A stretch of 53,801 nt of DNA from Halioglobus sp. (GCA_002699145.1 PABK01000007.1:1-53801), one strand, 5' to 3'; numbered from the stretch's first letter, positions 9,300-18,572 are shown. Notes: generated by a model not told the origin, from the sequence alone. A program made the numbers and translations.

Positions 9300-10272
9300 C
9301 CGCCGCAGTCGCTTGCTCGCGGCCGCGACGGTGGCCCTGTCGTGCCTTCTGTTGACGGGTTGTCCCAGCGCCAGCAATCCCACACAGTCGCCCTCCTCCT
9401 CCAGCGGCGGCTCCACCTCGACGGGCGGCTCCTCCTCGACGGGCGGCTCCACCGCCTCCGGCGGCGGCGCGGCCGGCACCATCCCGGCCGGGGGCGGACT
9501 GCCGGGCGGCGGCGCGAGCAGTTCCAGCGGCGGCACGGCGGGCAACCCCGCGGGGATGCCCGGCGGCGGTCCCGACGGTGCGCCGGACGGCAGCCCCGAA
9601 GGTGCTGTCGGCGGCAGTCCCGACGGTGCGCCTGACGGCGGCCCCGATGGCGACCCGGGTTTCGGCGACGTCGCCGGCGGCGACCTGCCCGACATGAGCG
9701 ACCAGCCCACACTGGAAGACGCTCCCGCCGGGGAGGGCCAGGCAAGCCAGGGCGGCGGCCCGGCGAGCCCGGCGGCGGGTCCCGGGGCGATACCGGGAGC
9801 GCTGCCCGGGGTGGTCCCAGGTAGCGGCCAGGTCCCCGGCGGTACTGGCGAGGACGGCGGCGGCAGCGGCCCCATGACGCCCCAGGAACAGGTCGCCGTG
9901 CTGGACGGTGAATTCGAAAAGGGCATGGGCGACTTCCAGCAGGTCATCCTGGACAGCCAGCGCGAGCGCCGCGAGGCGGAACGCCAGTCGCGTCCGCCGC
10001 CGCAACCGGCAACGCCGCAGGAGCCCCCCGCGGCGGGCGGCAGCTACGGCGGCGGCATGGCGGACGCCGGCGACTACGGCGGCCCCAGCGGGCCGGGTGG
10101 CGCGATGCCACAGGACCCGGCCAAGTACCCGCCGCCGGAGGACATTCCCGACGGCGACGACGACGACGTGGTGGCGCGCCAGTTGCGCGAGGCGGCCATG
10201 CGCGAGCCCGACCCCGAGTTGCGCGAGAAGCTGTGGGACGAATACCGCAAGTACAAGGGGATCGAGCCGTGA
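9283..10272 (+). CDS. Gly/Ser/Pro-rich lipoprotein
   Basis: A lipoprotein signal (arginine-rich N-terminus, then LSCLLLTGC with the lipid-modified Cys at about residue 27) precedes some 300 residues of low-complexity sequence. First come GGSSSTGG-type repeats, then proline/glycine/aspartate repeats such as PDGAPDGSPEGAVGG. An acidic helical C-terminus (EKLWDEYRKYKG) closes the protein. The only start that keeps the charged n-region is a TTG at 9283, preceded by CAGGG and overlapping the upstream gene by 17 bp; the start is therefore uncertain. No enzymatic domain is visible. It may be an extended surface or periplasmic spacer. Confidence 0.72.
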   Translation: MTCSRDRRSRLLAAATVALSCLLLTGCPSASNPTQSPSSSSGGSTSTGGSSSTGGSTASGGGAAGTIPAGGGLPGGGASSSSGGTAGNPAGMPGGGPDGAPDGSPEGAVGGSPDGAPDGGPDGDPGFGDVAGGDLPDMSDQPTLEDAPAGEGQASQGGGPASPAAGPGAIPGALPGVVPGSGQVPGGTGEDGGGSGPMTPQEQVAVLDGEFEKGMGDFQQVILDSQRERREAERQSRPPPQPATPQEPPAAGGSYGGGMADAGDYGGPSGPGGAMPQDPAKYPPPEDIPDGDDDDVVARQLREAAMREPDPELREKLWDEYRKYKGIEP

Positions 10273-11495
10273 ACGTCGCGCGCCCGCTGTTCGTGCTGCT
10301 GCTGTGCGCCCTGCTCGGCGCCTGCGCCAGCAAACAGGTGCGCAGCACCTCGCCGGCGCCGCTGCAGACGCCTTCCAGGGCCGTACCGGAGCACCTGCTG
10401 CTGGATGTCGGCGTGGTCGTATTCGACCCGGGCATCGAGGATTTCGACGAGGAGGAGGACGAGTTCGTCTACCCCGAAGTGCGCCGGGCCGAATCCATGT
10501 ACATGCCGGGGCTGCTGGTCGAGGCGCTGCAGAACAGCGGCGCCTGGGGCGCGGTGCGCATCATCCCCGGCCAGGACCAGCTCACCGACCTGACCATCAC
10601 CGGGCAGATACTGCACTCCGACGGCGAGGAACTGGAGCTGGCCATCAAGGCGCGCGATTCGCGCGGCAATGTCTGGCTGGAGAAAACCTACCCCGGCAAC
10701 GCCAGCCGCTACGCCTACGAGGTGACGGCGCGCAACGCCTACGACCCGTTCCAGACGGTGTACAACGACATCGCCAACGACCTGCTGCAACTACAGGAAG
10801 AGATCACCGACAGCGACCGCGAAAACATCCGCCTGACCACCGAGATGCTCTTTGCGCGCAGCTTCTCGCCGGACAGCTTCGACGGCTACCTGGCGAAAAA
10901 CCGCCGCGGCAACTGGCTGATCATGCGCCTGCCAGCCGAGGACGACCCGATGCTGCAGCGCGTGCGCAAGGTGCGCGACTACGACCGCGCCTACATCGAC
11001 GAGTTGCAGGAGCACTACGCCCTGTTCGAGCAGCAGATGGGCGGGCCCTACCAGGAGTGGCGCAAGCTCAGCTACGAGGAGGCGGTGGCCCTGGAGGAAG
11101 TACGGCGCCAGAGCCGCAACCAGATGATCGCCGGCGCCGTCGCGGTGCTCGCCGGTATCGCCGCCGCCAGCAGCAACGAGTCGGGCAGCGACGGCAACGC
11201 CACCCGCGCCGCCGGCCAGATCGCGGTGCTCGGCGGCGGCCTGCTGTTCAAGCGCGGGCTGGAGAAGCGCGCGGAGGTGCAGATCCACGTGCAGGAGCTG
11301 GAAGAGCTGGGCATGTCGCTGGAGGCGGAGATCACGCCGCAGGTCATCGAGCTGGAAGATCGCACCGTCATGCTCAGCGGCAACGTCGAGGAACAGTACG
11401 CGCAGTGGCGCGAACTGCTGGCGGAGATCTACCGGGCTGAAATCGGCGCACTGGCCCTCCCCGCGGACGGCCCCGGCGCAGCTGATACACTCTGA
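10269..11495 (+). CDS. Lipoprotein of unknown function, 408 aa
   Basis: It starts with GTG at 10269, overlapping the preceding stop as GTGA. The signal LFVLLLCALLGAC places the lipidated Cys at residue 19. An acidic segment follows (FDEEEDEFVYPE), then a mixed alpha/beta region that includes LTDLTITGQILHSDGEELEL. A glycine/alanine hydrophobic stretch (MIAGAVAVLAGIAAASS, about residues 300-320) could be a membrane-interacting segment, and the C-terminus is helical and charged. The tight coupling to neighbouring lipoprotein and TPR genes indicates a shared envelope role. I do not recognise the family. Confidence 0.8.
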   Translation: MNVARPLFVLLLCALLGACASKQVRSTSPAPLQTPSRAVPEHLLLDVGVVVFDPGIEDFDEEEDEFVYPEVRRAESMYMPGLLVEALQNSGAWGAVRIIPGQDQLTDLTITGQILHSDGEELELAIKARDSRGNVWLEKTYPGNASRYAYEVTARNAYDPFQTVYNDIANDLLQLQEEITDSDRENIRLTTEMLFARSFSPDSFDGYLAKNRRGNWLIMRLPAEDDPMLQRVRKVRDYDRAYIDELQEHYALFEQQMGGPYQEWRKLSYEEAVALEEVRRQSRNQMIAGAVAVLAGIAAASSNESGSDGNATRAAGQIAVLGGGLLFKRGLEKRAEVQIHVQELEELGMSLEAEITPQVIELEDRTVMLSGNVEEQYAQWRELLAEIYRAEIGALALPADGPGAADTL

Positions 11496-11530
11496 GGCGC
11501 AACCCGCCGCCCAGGAACCCGCTGCAGCAC

Positions 11531-13060
11531 ATGTCATCCTCCCAGCACGAGCCAGTGACACCCACGCCCTTCGAGGTGGCGCAGCCCGCCCCCGTCCGGG
11601 AGCAGCCGCGCACGCGCGGTACCGCGTGGGTAGTGCCTGCGCTGATCGCCCTGGCCCTGCTCGCCGCGCTGGTGGTGTTCTGGCTGCCCGGGCAGGTGGC
11701 GGACACGGCCCCGGCGCCCGGCGACGCAAGCGCGGCCGGCCTCCCCACCGCTGCCGCTCCTGCGTCTCCTGCCGCGCAGCCCGCGCCCGAAGCGCCGGCG
11801 GTGACCGCCTCGCCCTGGTCCGACGCGCGCCAGGCACGGCTGCGCAAGGAGGCACAGGAAGTGCTGGAGTCATTGCTGGACCTGCAGTTCGCGCTGGAAG
11901 AGCGCGGCGTGACCAGCTGGGCGCCGACCCGCTACGCGCACGCCAACGACACCGCGGCCGCCGCGGACGAGTTGTACCGCGCGCGCGAATTCGACCAGGC
12001 CGAGGCCGGCTACCGGCGCAGCCTGGAGCAGTTGCAGGCGCTGCAGGCGGCGATACCCGAGGAACTGGCCGCGGCGCTGGCGCGGGCGGAAACGGCCCTG
12101 GAGGCCGGCGACCAGGCGGCGGCGGAGACCGCCCTGGATACCGCCGCCCTGCTGCAGCCGGACAGCAGCGAGCTCGGCGCGCTACGCGCGCGCGCCGCAC
12201 TGCTGCCGCAGTTACTGCCCCTGCTGGCGGAGGCGGACACACTGGAGGCTGCCGGCGACCTTGCCGCGGCGCAGCAGCGCCTCGACGAGGCGGTCGCGCT
12301 GGACCCCGCGCACCGGCGCGCCGCGGCGCAGCGCGACCGGGTGGCCCTTGCGTACCGCCAACAGCGCTTCAACGACGCCATGTCCGAGGGCTACGGCGCG
12401 CTCGACGAGGGCCGTTTCGACGCCGCCCGCAGCGCATTCCGCCGCGCGGCCAGTCTGCACGAGGGGTCCGCGGAAGCCGCTGACGCCCTGCGCGAGGTGG
12501 GCGCGGCCGAGACCGCGAACACGCTGGCGACACTGCGCAGCACCGGGCTCGAACACGAGAAGCGGGAGCGCTGGGCCGAGGCGGTGGCGACCTACCGGCG
12601 CGCCCTGCGCACGGACAACACCCTGCTGTTCGCGCGCGAGGGACTGGCCCGCGCCGAACCGCGCGCCGAGCTCGACGCCAGGTTGCAGGCCGTGCTGGAC
12701 AATCCGGGGCGCCTGGCGGACACCGGCGTGGCGCAGGACACCGAGGTGCTACTGGCGGACGCGCGCGCTATCGCGCCGGCCGGTCCGCGCCTGGAAGGCC
12801 AGCTCCGGGCCATCGCCGAACTGCTGCGCAAGGCCAACACCCCCGTCGACGTGACCCTGCGTTCGGACGCGGAAACCGAGGTCGTGGTATACAAGGTCGC
12901 GCGCCTGGGACGCTTTACCGAACGCAGCCTGACCCTGCGGCCTGGCACCTACACCGCGGTCGGCTCCCGCAACGGCTACCGCGACGTGCGCCAACAATTT
13001 ACGCTGGAGTACGGGCGCGACCCCGAACCGGTCACCATCGTCTGCAAGGAACGCATCTGA
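11531..13060 (+). CDS. Membrane-anchored TPR protein
   Basis: The 509-residue protein has a short cytoplasmic N-terminus and one transmembrane helix (VVPALIALALLAALVVFWL, about residues 34-52). A Pro/Ala linker leads into a long run of helical TPR-type repeats, for example ADELYRAREFDQAEAGYRRS, AGDLAAAQQRLDEAVALDP and LDEGRFDAARSAFRRAA. The C-terminal 80 residues look like a PEGA-type beta domain (SLTLRPGTYTAVGSRNGYRD). It probably projects a scaffold into the periplasm. Its stop is 1 bp from the start of the PEGA/FGE-like gene, so the two are surely co-translated. Confidence 0.82.
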   Translation: MSSSQHEPVTPTPFEVAQPAPVREQPRTRGTAWVVPALIALALLAALVVFWLPGQVADTAPAPGDASAAGLPTAAAPASPAAQPAPEAPAVTASPWSDARQARLRKEAQEVLESLLDLQFALEERGVTSWAPTRYAHANDTAAAADELYRAREFDQAEAGYRRSLEQLQALQAAIPEELAAALARAETALEAGDQAAAETALDTAALLQPDSSELGALRARAALLPQLLPLLAEADTLEAAGDLAAAQQRLDEAVALDPAHRRAAAQRDRVALAYRQQRFNDAMSEGYGALDEGRFDAARSAFRRAASLHEGSAEAADALREVGAAETANTLATLRSTGLEHEKRERWAEAVATYRRALRTDNTLLFAREGLARAEPRAELDARLQAVLDNPGRLADTGVAQDTEVLLADARAIAPAGPRLEGQLRAIAELLRKANTPVDVTLRSDAETEVVVYKVARLGRFTERSLTLRPGTYTAVGSRNGYRDVRQQFTLEYGRDPEPVTIVCKERI

Positions 13061-13061
13061 C

Positions 13062-15131
13062 ATGACACACCCCGACCCACCCAGGGGAACCACCATCGAA
13101 CCGAGCGGGTTTACCCCGCTGGACGCGGCGGGACAGGCGGCGCCGCAACAGCGCAATCCCGCCCGCGCCCTGTTGCTGGCCGGGCTGGTCCTGTTCGTCC
13201 TGGTCCTGTTGTTCCTGTTCAGCGCACGCTCGCTGGAGGTCAGGGTCGAGGCGCTGTCCACACCACAGGTCGAGATCGACGGATTCTCGCTGCCCTTCGG
13301 CGAGCGCTTCCTGCTGCTGCCGGGCGAGTACACCCTGCGGGTGAGTGCGGACGGCTACCACCCGCAGGAGCTGCAGGTCAGTGTCGACAAGCGCGACACC
13401 CAGGTCCTGGAGGTAACCATGGCCGCCCTGCCCGGCCTGGTGTCGATCCACTCGCACCCGGCCGGCGCCAGCGTCAGCGTGGACGGCGAATTTATCGGCC
13501 ACACACCGCTGGAGGGCCTGGACCTGCGCGCCGGCGTGCGCCGGCTCGAGCTGCAGGAGCCACGCCACCTGCCCCTGGCGACGCAACTGCAGGTCACCGG
13601 GCGCGGCGTGCGCCAGGAGCTGGACTACTCGCTGGAACCGGCCTGGGCCGATATCAGCATCGACAGTCGGCCGCCGGGGGCGACCCTGCTGGTGGACGGT
13701 GAACCCGCGGGACAGACACCGCTGGTGGCGGAAGTGCCCCAGGGCGAACGCCAGCTGATGCTGCAACTGGACAGCTACGCCGACTGGCAGCAAACCCTGC
13801 AGGTCAGCGCCGGCCAACCCCGGGATCTCGGGGTGATCGAGCTGCACAGCGCACCCGGCGAACTGGCGCTGAGCAGCGTGCCCGGCGGCGCCAACGTCAC
13901 GCTGGACGGCGAGTTCCAGGGGCAAACTCCACTGACCCTGAGCATCGACCCGCTACGGGCGCAGCGACTGGCCGTGTTCAAGCCCGGCTACCGCCGCTAT
14001 ACCGACAGCGTCAGCCTGCCGCCCGCGGCGCGCGACTCGCGCAGTATCGAGCTGCGCCCGCTGCTGGGCGAGCTGCGCCTGCAGGTCTCGCCGGAGCGGG
14101 CCGAGGTCTACATCGATGGCCGCGCCGTGGGCCGCGGCAGCCGCACGCTGTCCCTGCCCTCGGTGGAGCACGCCGTGGAGATCCGCCTGGACGGTTACGC
14201 CACGGTGCGCCGCCGGGTGACGCCGCGCCCCGGCCTGGAGCAGCTGGTCGACGTGACCCTGCTCACCGAGGAGGCCGCGCGCATGGCCGGCCTGCAGAGC
14301 GAGATCACCACGCCGCTGGGCCAGACGCTGCTGCTGTTCCGCCCCGGGGAGTCGCCGCTGGCGAACTTCTCCATGGGCGCCTCGCGGCGCGAACCGGGCC
14401 GCAGGGCCAACGAGGTGCTGCACCCGGTGGGGCTGCGGCGCATGTTCTACCTGCAGACCACCGAGGTGACCAACGCGCAGTTCCGCCAGTTCCTGCCGGA
14501 CCACAACTCGGGCCAGGTGGAGGGCAAGAGCCTCAATCGCGAACACCAGCCGGCGGTGCAGGTGAGCTGGCAGCAGGCGGCCGCGTTCTGCAACTGGCTG
14601 AGCCGGCGCGAGGGCCTGCCGCCCTTCTACAGCGAAAACCAGGGCATCATCACCGGTTTCAGGCGCGAGTCCACCGGCTACCGCCTGCCCAGCGAGGCGG
14701 AGTGGGCCTGGGCGGCCCGCGCCAGCGGCGAGATACTGCTGCGCTTCCCCTGGGGCGACAGCTTCCCGCCGGTAACGCCGGTGGAGAACTACGCGGACAC
14801 CAGCTCGGCCTACGTCACGGGCCGCATCCTGAACAATTACAACGACGGCGAGGTCGTCAGCGCCGCCGTGGGCAGCTTCAGGGCCAACCACAACCGCCTC
14901 TACGACATGGGCGGCAATGTCGCCGAGTGGGTACACGATGTCTACGCCATTCCCAGCGCCTCGGGCACCACCATGATCGACCCGCTGGGCGCCGCCAGCG
15001 GCGACAACTACGTCATTCGCGGCGCCGCCTGGACCCACGCCAAACTGTCCGAGCTGCGCCTGTCCTACCGCGATTATGGGCAAGCCGGGCGCGATGACGT
15101 AGGATTTCGCATAGCGCGGTACGCGGAGTAG
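13062..15131 (+). CDS. PEGA-repeat protein with cysteine-less FGE-like domain
   Basis: The 689-residue single-pass protein has one transmembrane helix (about residues 36-54). Four or more PEGA-type beta repeats follow, with motifs such as PAGASVSVDGEFIGHTPLEG and PPGATLLVDGEPAGQTPL. A C-terminal formylglycine-generating-enzyme (SUMF1) fold occupies about residues 430-689, with TTEVTNAQFRQFL, GYRLPSEAEWAWAARA and YDMGGNVAEWVHDVY. The C-terminal region reads LRLSYRDYGQAGRDDVGFRI and lacks the two active-site cysteines of true FGE. It is therefore probably a structural or ligand-binding module facing the periplasm, not a sulfatase maturase. Confidence 0.88.
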   Translation: MTHPDPPRGTTIEPSGFTPLDAAGQAAPQQRNPARALLLAGLVLFVLVLLFLFSARSLEVRVEALSTPQVEIDGFSLPFGERFLLLPGEYTLRVSADGYHPQELQVSVDKRDTQVLEVTMAALPGLVSIHSHPAGASVSVDGEFIGHTPLEGLDLRAGVRRLELQEPRHLPLATQLQVTGRGVRQELDYSLEPAWADISIDSRPPGATLLVDGEPAGQTPLVAEVPQGERQLMLQLDSYADWQQTLQVSAGQPRDLGVIELHSAPGELALSSVPGGANVTLDGEFQGQTPLTLSIDPLRAQRLAVFKPGYRRYTDSVSLPPAARDSRSIELRPLLGELRLQVSPERAEVYIDGRAVGRGSRTLSLPSVEHAVEIRLDGYATVRRRVTPRPGLEQLVDVTLLTEEAARMAGLQSEITTPLGQTLLLFRPGESPLANFSMGASRREPGRRANEVLHPVGLRRMFYLQTTEVTNAQFRQFLPDHNSGQVEGKSLNREHQPAVQVSWQQAAAFCNWLSRREGLPPFYSENQGIITGFRRESTGYRLPSEAEWAWAARASGEILLRFPWGDSFPPVTPVENYADTSSAYVTGRILNNYNDGEVVSAAVGSFRANHNRLYDMGGNVAEWVHDVYAIPSASGTTMIDPLGAASGDNYVIRGAAWTHAKLSELRLSYRDYGQAGRDDVGFRIARYAE

Positions 15132-15134
15132 ACC

Positions 15135-15380
15135 ATGTCCACAGGCCCCGGCAAGATACTGTTGCTACTGCTGGTGACGCTGGCGACAGCGCCGCTGGCG
15201 GCGCAGGACGAGCCGCAGACGGAGGCAGAGCCCGAGGCCGGAGCGGCGCAAACCCCGGCCCCGGAACCCTCGGTGGAAGCGCAGCAGGAGCGCACACAGG
15301 GCGACAGTTCGCCCTTCGACTACGAGGCCTCCGAGGAAATCTCCGACGACAGGTCGGTGTCATTCCCGGTGGACATCTAG
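15135..15380 (+). CDS. Small exported acidic protein, 81 aa
   Basis: The protein has a signal peptide (LLLLLVTLATAPLAAQ, cleavage near residue 23). A short, acidic, Pro/Glu/Ala-rich and probably disordered tail follows and ends in SDDRSVSFPVDI. It starts 3 bp after the PEGA/FGE-like gene and ends 22 bp before the MotA/TolQ-like gene. No domain is recognised. Position and export signal suggest a small accessory subunit of the envelope complex. Confidence 0.7.
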   Translation: MSTGPGKILLLLLVTLATAPLAAQDEPQTEAEPEAGAAQTPAPEPSVEAQQERTQGDSSPFDYEASEEISDDRSVSFPVDI

Positions 15381-15402
15381 CCGCCCACAAACAGGACCGT
15401 CC

Positions 15403-16200
15403 ATGAAGCAGAAAATGTCATCCGAGTTCATCTACCAGCTGTTCGCGCTGCTCATCGCGGTCATCGTGGTGCACGCGGTCTACGTCGGCGCGATCCGGCC
15501 CAGCGCCAACGCACAGCTGGAACGCGAGGCACAGCTGCAGGCCTCCGGCCAGGAATTCGTCAGCGATCGCAGTCTCGCGGTGGTGATTCGCGATTTCGAG
15601 CAGGAGGCCTGTTTCATCCTGCTCATCTGGGCCCTGGCCATCATGGGTTACAAGGGCCGGCGCACGATGCACGAACGCGACCTGCTCGAGCGCCGCCTGC
15701 TGGACATCCCCGAGGGCACCAGCGTGCTGCCCGAGGACGCGCGGGAGTACAGTCGCGCGCTGGAGGCCCTGCCGGAGGCGGAACAGGACTACCTGCTCCC
15801 GCGCACCCTGCTCACGGCCTTGCAGCGCTTCGCCACCACGGGCAGCATCCAGGCGGTTTCCGACACCGTCAAGGAAAACTGCGAGGTCGAGTCCGACCGC
15901 CTAGACTCGGAGATGTCCATGGTGCGCTACATCGCCTGGGCCATACCCTCCATCGGTTTCATCGGCACCGTGCGCGGCATCGGCGACGCCCTGGGGCAGG
16001 CCTACAAGGCCGTCGAGGGCGATATCTCCGGGGTCACCGCCAGTCTCGGCGTGGCTTTCAACAGCACCTTCGTCGCCCTGGTCCTGAGCATCATCATCAT
16101 GTTCTGCCTGCACCAGCTGCAACTGTCCCAGGAACGCCTGGTGCTGGACTGCCAGCGCTATGCCGACAAGCGCCTGCTGCGCTTCCTGGTGGCACACTGA
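15403..16200 (+). CDS. MotA/TolQ/ExbB-family proton-channel protein
   Basis: The 265-residue inner-membrane protein has about four transmembrane helices (near residues 11-31, 67-83, 174-193 and 213-237) and a cytoplasmic domain between helices 2 and 3. The family signature is visible in helix 3 (IPSIGFIGTVRGIGDAL, comparable to the GLLGTVWGI segment of TolQ/ExbB) and helix 4 (GVTASLGVAFNSTFVALVLS). Such proteins form pentamers that convert proton or sodium flow into motion of partner proteins. Its partner would normally be MotB/TolR/ExbD. Here the best candidates are the two vWA proteins downstream. The stop overlaps the next start (TGATG). Confidence 0.9.
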   Translation: MKQKMSSEFIYQLFALLIAVIVVHAVYVGAIRPSANAQLEREAQLQASGQEFVSDRSLAVVIRDFEQEACFILLIWALAIMGYKGRRTMHERDLLERRLLDIPEGTSVLPEDAREYSRALEALPEAEQDYLLPRTLLTALQRFATTGSIQAVSDTVKENCEVESDRLDSEMSMVRYIAWAIPSIGFIGTVRGIGDALGQAYKAVEGDISGVTASLGVAFNSTFVALVLSIIIMFCLHQLQLSQERLVLDCQRYADKRLLRFLVAH

Positions 16201-17462
16201 TGCAGCCGGCCCTGCTCGACCTGCACGACTGCAACCTGCAGTTGTGGCACGGCGACAACCATGTGCAGAGCCCCGGGTACGCGCTGTGGCAGAACAACAA
16301 CTACGTTTTCGGCACCGCCGCGCGGGCGGCCGCGCGCCTGCGGCCACGGGAGATCAACACGCGTTTCTGGTGGCAACTGGGCACCGAGGCGCTGCAACCG
16401 GCGCTGGGACCCGCGCGGCACACCGCGGACCTGGTGCACGCGCACCTGCTGGACCTGCACCGACAGGCGGGCGAACCCGCCGAAGTCGTCCTCGCGGCCC
16501 CGGGCAGCATGCGCCACGAACAGCTGTCGCTGCTGCTGGGAATCGTGCAGCAGTGCCCCTTCGACGCCGTCGGCCTGGTCAATCGCAGCGTCGCGCTGGG
16601 CAGCCTGTGCGCCCCGCACGCATCGCTGCGCCACCTGGAGATTCAGATGCACCAGGCAGTGCTCAGCGAACTGCAGGTAGAGGACGGCGAGTTGCGCCTG
16701 CAGCGCACGGCGCCACTGCCCGGCTGCGGCCTGCTGCAGTTGCAGGAACGCCTGGTCGAGGTCATCGCCGGCGCCTTCGTACGCCAGACCCGCTTCGACC
16801 CGCGGCGCAAGGCGGACAGCGAGCAGGCGCTGTACGACGCCCTGCCCGGCGTCCTGCGGGAATTGCGCGCGGCGGGCGAGGCCAACGTCGAGGTCAACGG
16901 CTACCGCGCGCGGGTGGCGCTGGCGCAAACACTGGATGCCGGCGCGCGCCTGTTCGATGCACTGCAGGGCGCCGGGGTGGACAGCGCGCCAGACAACCTG
17001 CTGCTCGCCGATCCGCTGACGGGCCTGCTGCCCGGCATGGCCGAGCGCTTCCCCACCGCCCGGGTGCTGGAAGGCAATGCGATGCGCACCGTCCTGGACG
17101 CACACGGCGAGCGGCTGCTGCAGCGCAGCGAGGCGCTGGATTTCATCTCGGTCCTGCCGCTGGCCAGCGGCGGCGCCAGCGCTGCGGCCGTGCAGACGCC
17201 AGCGGCGCCGGCGGCGCCGCGCGGGCCACAACCCACCCACCTGTTGCGCGATGCGCTGGCGCTACCGCTGCAGGCGGCGGGGACAGCGCTGGACAACGGC
17301 TGCGAACTGTACCGCGGCGAGGACGGCTGGCTGCTGCGCGGCCAGGACACGCAACTGCTGGTGAACGGCGCGGTCTATAATCCTGGACAGACGCTCTGCG
17401 CCGGCGACGAGATCGGTCTCGGCGCGGGGCGCAGGGCCCTGCTGATCACGGTCGAGGCGTAG
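16200..17462 (+). CDS. Actin/Hsp70-fold-like protein (predicted)
   Basis: The 420-residue soluble protein has no signal peptide or membrane helix, so it is cytoplasmic. Its N-terminal half resembles the actin/Hsp70/PilM ATPase fold: LLDLHDCNLQLWHG (phosphate-1-like strand), FGTAARAAARLRP, then VVLAAPGSMRHEQLSLLLGI and AVGLVNRSVALGSL, which parallel the VPA.....R..L and L.NEP.AAAL segments of Hsp70. The C-terminus (LLVNGAVYNPGQTLCAGDEI) looks like a small beta domain, possibly FHA-like. It lies between the channel and vWA genes, so it could be a cytoplasmic regulator or assembly platform. The fold call is by motif reading only. Confidence 0.6.
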   Translation: MQPALLDLHDCNLQLWHGDNHVQSPGYALWQNNNYVFGTAARAAARLRPREINTRFWWQLGTEALQPALGPARHTADLVHAHLLDLHRQAGEPAEVVLAAPGSMRHEQLSLLLGIVQQCPFDAVGLVNRSVALGSLCAPHASLRHLEIQMHQAVLSELQVEDGELRLQRTAPLPGCGLLQLQERLVEVIAGAFVRQTRFDPRRKADSEQALYDALPGVLRELRAAGEANVEVNGYRARVALAQTLDAGARLFDALQGAGVDSAPDNLLLADPLTGLLPGMAERFPTARVLEGNAMRTVLDAHGERLLQRSEALDFISVLPLASGGASAAAVQTPAAPAAPRGPQPTHLLRDALALPLQAAGTALDNGCELYRGEDGWLLRGQDTQLLVNGAVYNPGQTLCAGDEIGLGAGRRALLITVEA

Positions 17463-17467
17463 CGTGT

Positions 17468-18559
17468 ATGGCGAGGAAAAAACGCGCCTTCGAAACCTTC
17501 AACCTGAGCTTCCTGGACATCATGTCCTGCGGCTTCGGCGCCGTGGTGCTGGTGTTTTTGATCATGAACCACGCGGTGGAGCGGCAGACCATCGACCTCA
17601 ACGAGAACCTGCTGTCGGAAGTCAGCCTCATAGAACAGGACATCCGCGACGGCGAGGCCGGCCTGGTGGAGCTGCGCAACACGCTGTCCAGCATGGACCT
17701 GGCAATCGTCGAGGCCCAGGGACTGGCCACGCGCATCATCGACGAGCGCGACGAGTTCCGCGCGCAGATCGAGTCGTTGCAGCGCGACGGCTACAGCGAT
17801 GACGAGGACCTGGAGGCGCTGAAGGCCGAGGTGCTGGCGCTGGAGGAATCGGTGCAACAGTTGCGCATGGAGGCCGAGGAAAACTCCGGCAACAACGCGC
17901 GCGCGTTCGTCGGCGAAGGCAACCGGCAGTACCTCACCGGGCTAAACCTGGGAGGCGAGCACATCGCCATCCTGCTCGACGTCTCCTCGAGCATGCTGGC
18001 CGAACGGCTGGTGCAGATATTTCGCCTGCGCATCCGCGACGATGCGGTCAAGCGCGCAGCGGGCAAGTGGCAACGCAGCGTGTCCACGGTGGACTGGCTC
18101 ACCGCGCAACTGCCCATCGCCGCGAAATACCAGGTTCTCACCTTCAATACCGAGGCGGCGTTCGCGCTGCCCGCCTCCGCCGGCAAGTGGCTGGACGTGG
18201 CCGACCAGGCCAGCCTGGAGCAGATTTCCCGCAAGCTGCACGACATCGTCCCGACGGGGGGCACCAGCCTGGAGAACGCCTTCCTGGCGCTGCGCCAGCT
18301 GAACCCCGCCCCGGACAATATCTTTCTCATTACCGACGGCCTGCCCACCCAGGGCAGGCAGGCCCCGCGGGGCAACAAGGTGAGCGGCCGCCAGCGGCTG
18401 GAGCTGTACAGCCAGGCGATCCGCCAGCTGCCGGCCAACGTGCCGGTGAACGTCATCCTGGCGCCCATGGAGGGCGACCCGCTGGCGGCCGCCGAATTCT
18501 GGAAGCTCGCGGCGATGACCCGCGGCTCCTTCCTCAGTCCCTCCCGGGACTGGCCCTAG
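17468..18559 (+). CDS. vWA protein with ExbD/TolR-like membrane anchor (1)
   Basis: The 363-residue protein has a basic cytoplasmic N-terminus and a single transmembrane helix beginning NLSFLDIMSCGFGAVVLVF. Asp17 sits at the start of that helix, where ExbD and TolR carry their essential proton-binding Asp. A coiled-coil stalk follows (about residues 40-140), then a periplasmic vWA domain with a complete MIDAS metal site: DVSSS (171-175), Thr266 in GGTSLENA and Asp290 in LITDG. It is 5 bp downstream of the actin-like gene. The likely role is a stator partner of the MotA/TolQ-like channel whose output domain is an adhesive or binding vWA module. Confidence 0.85.
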   Translation: MARKKRAFETFNLSFLDIMSCGFGAVVLVFLIMNHAVERQTIDLNENLLSEVSLIEQDIRDGEAGLVELRNTLSSMDLAIVEAQGLATRIIDERDEFRAQIESLQRDGYSDDEDLEALKAEVLALEESVQQLRMEAEENSGNNARAFVGEGNRQYLTGLNLGGEHIAILLDVSSSMLAERLVQIFRLRIRDDAVKRAAGKWQRSVSTVDWLTAQLPIAAKYQVLTFNTEAAFALPASAGKWLDVADQASLEQISRKLHDIVPTGGTSLENAFLALRQLNPAPDNIFLITDGLPTQGRQAPRGNKVSGRQRLELYSQAIRQLPANVPVNVILAPMEGDPLAAAEFWKLAAMTRGSFLSPSRDWP

Positions 18560-18572
18560 GGAGCACACAGCC

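Noticed and set aside
13062-15131. FGE-like domain as the maturase of the sulfatase at 37951
   Set aside because: The active-site cysteines are missing, the protein is membrane-anchored with PEGA repeats, and the two genes are 23 kb apart.
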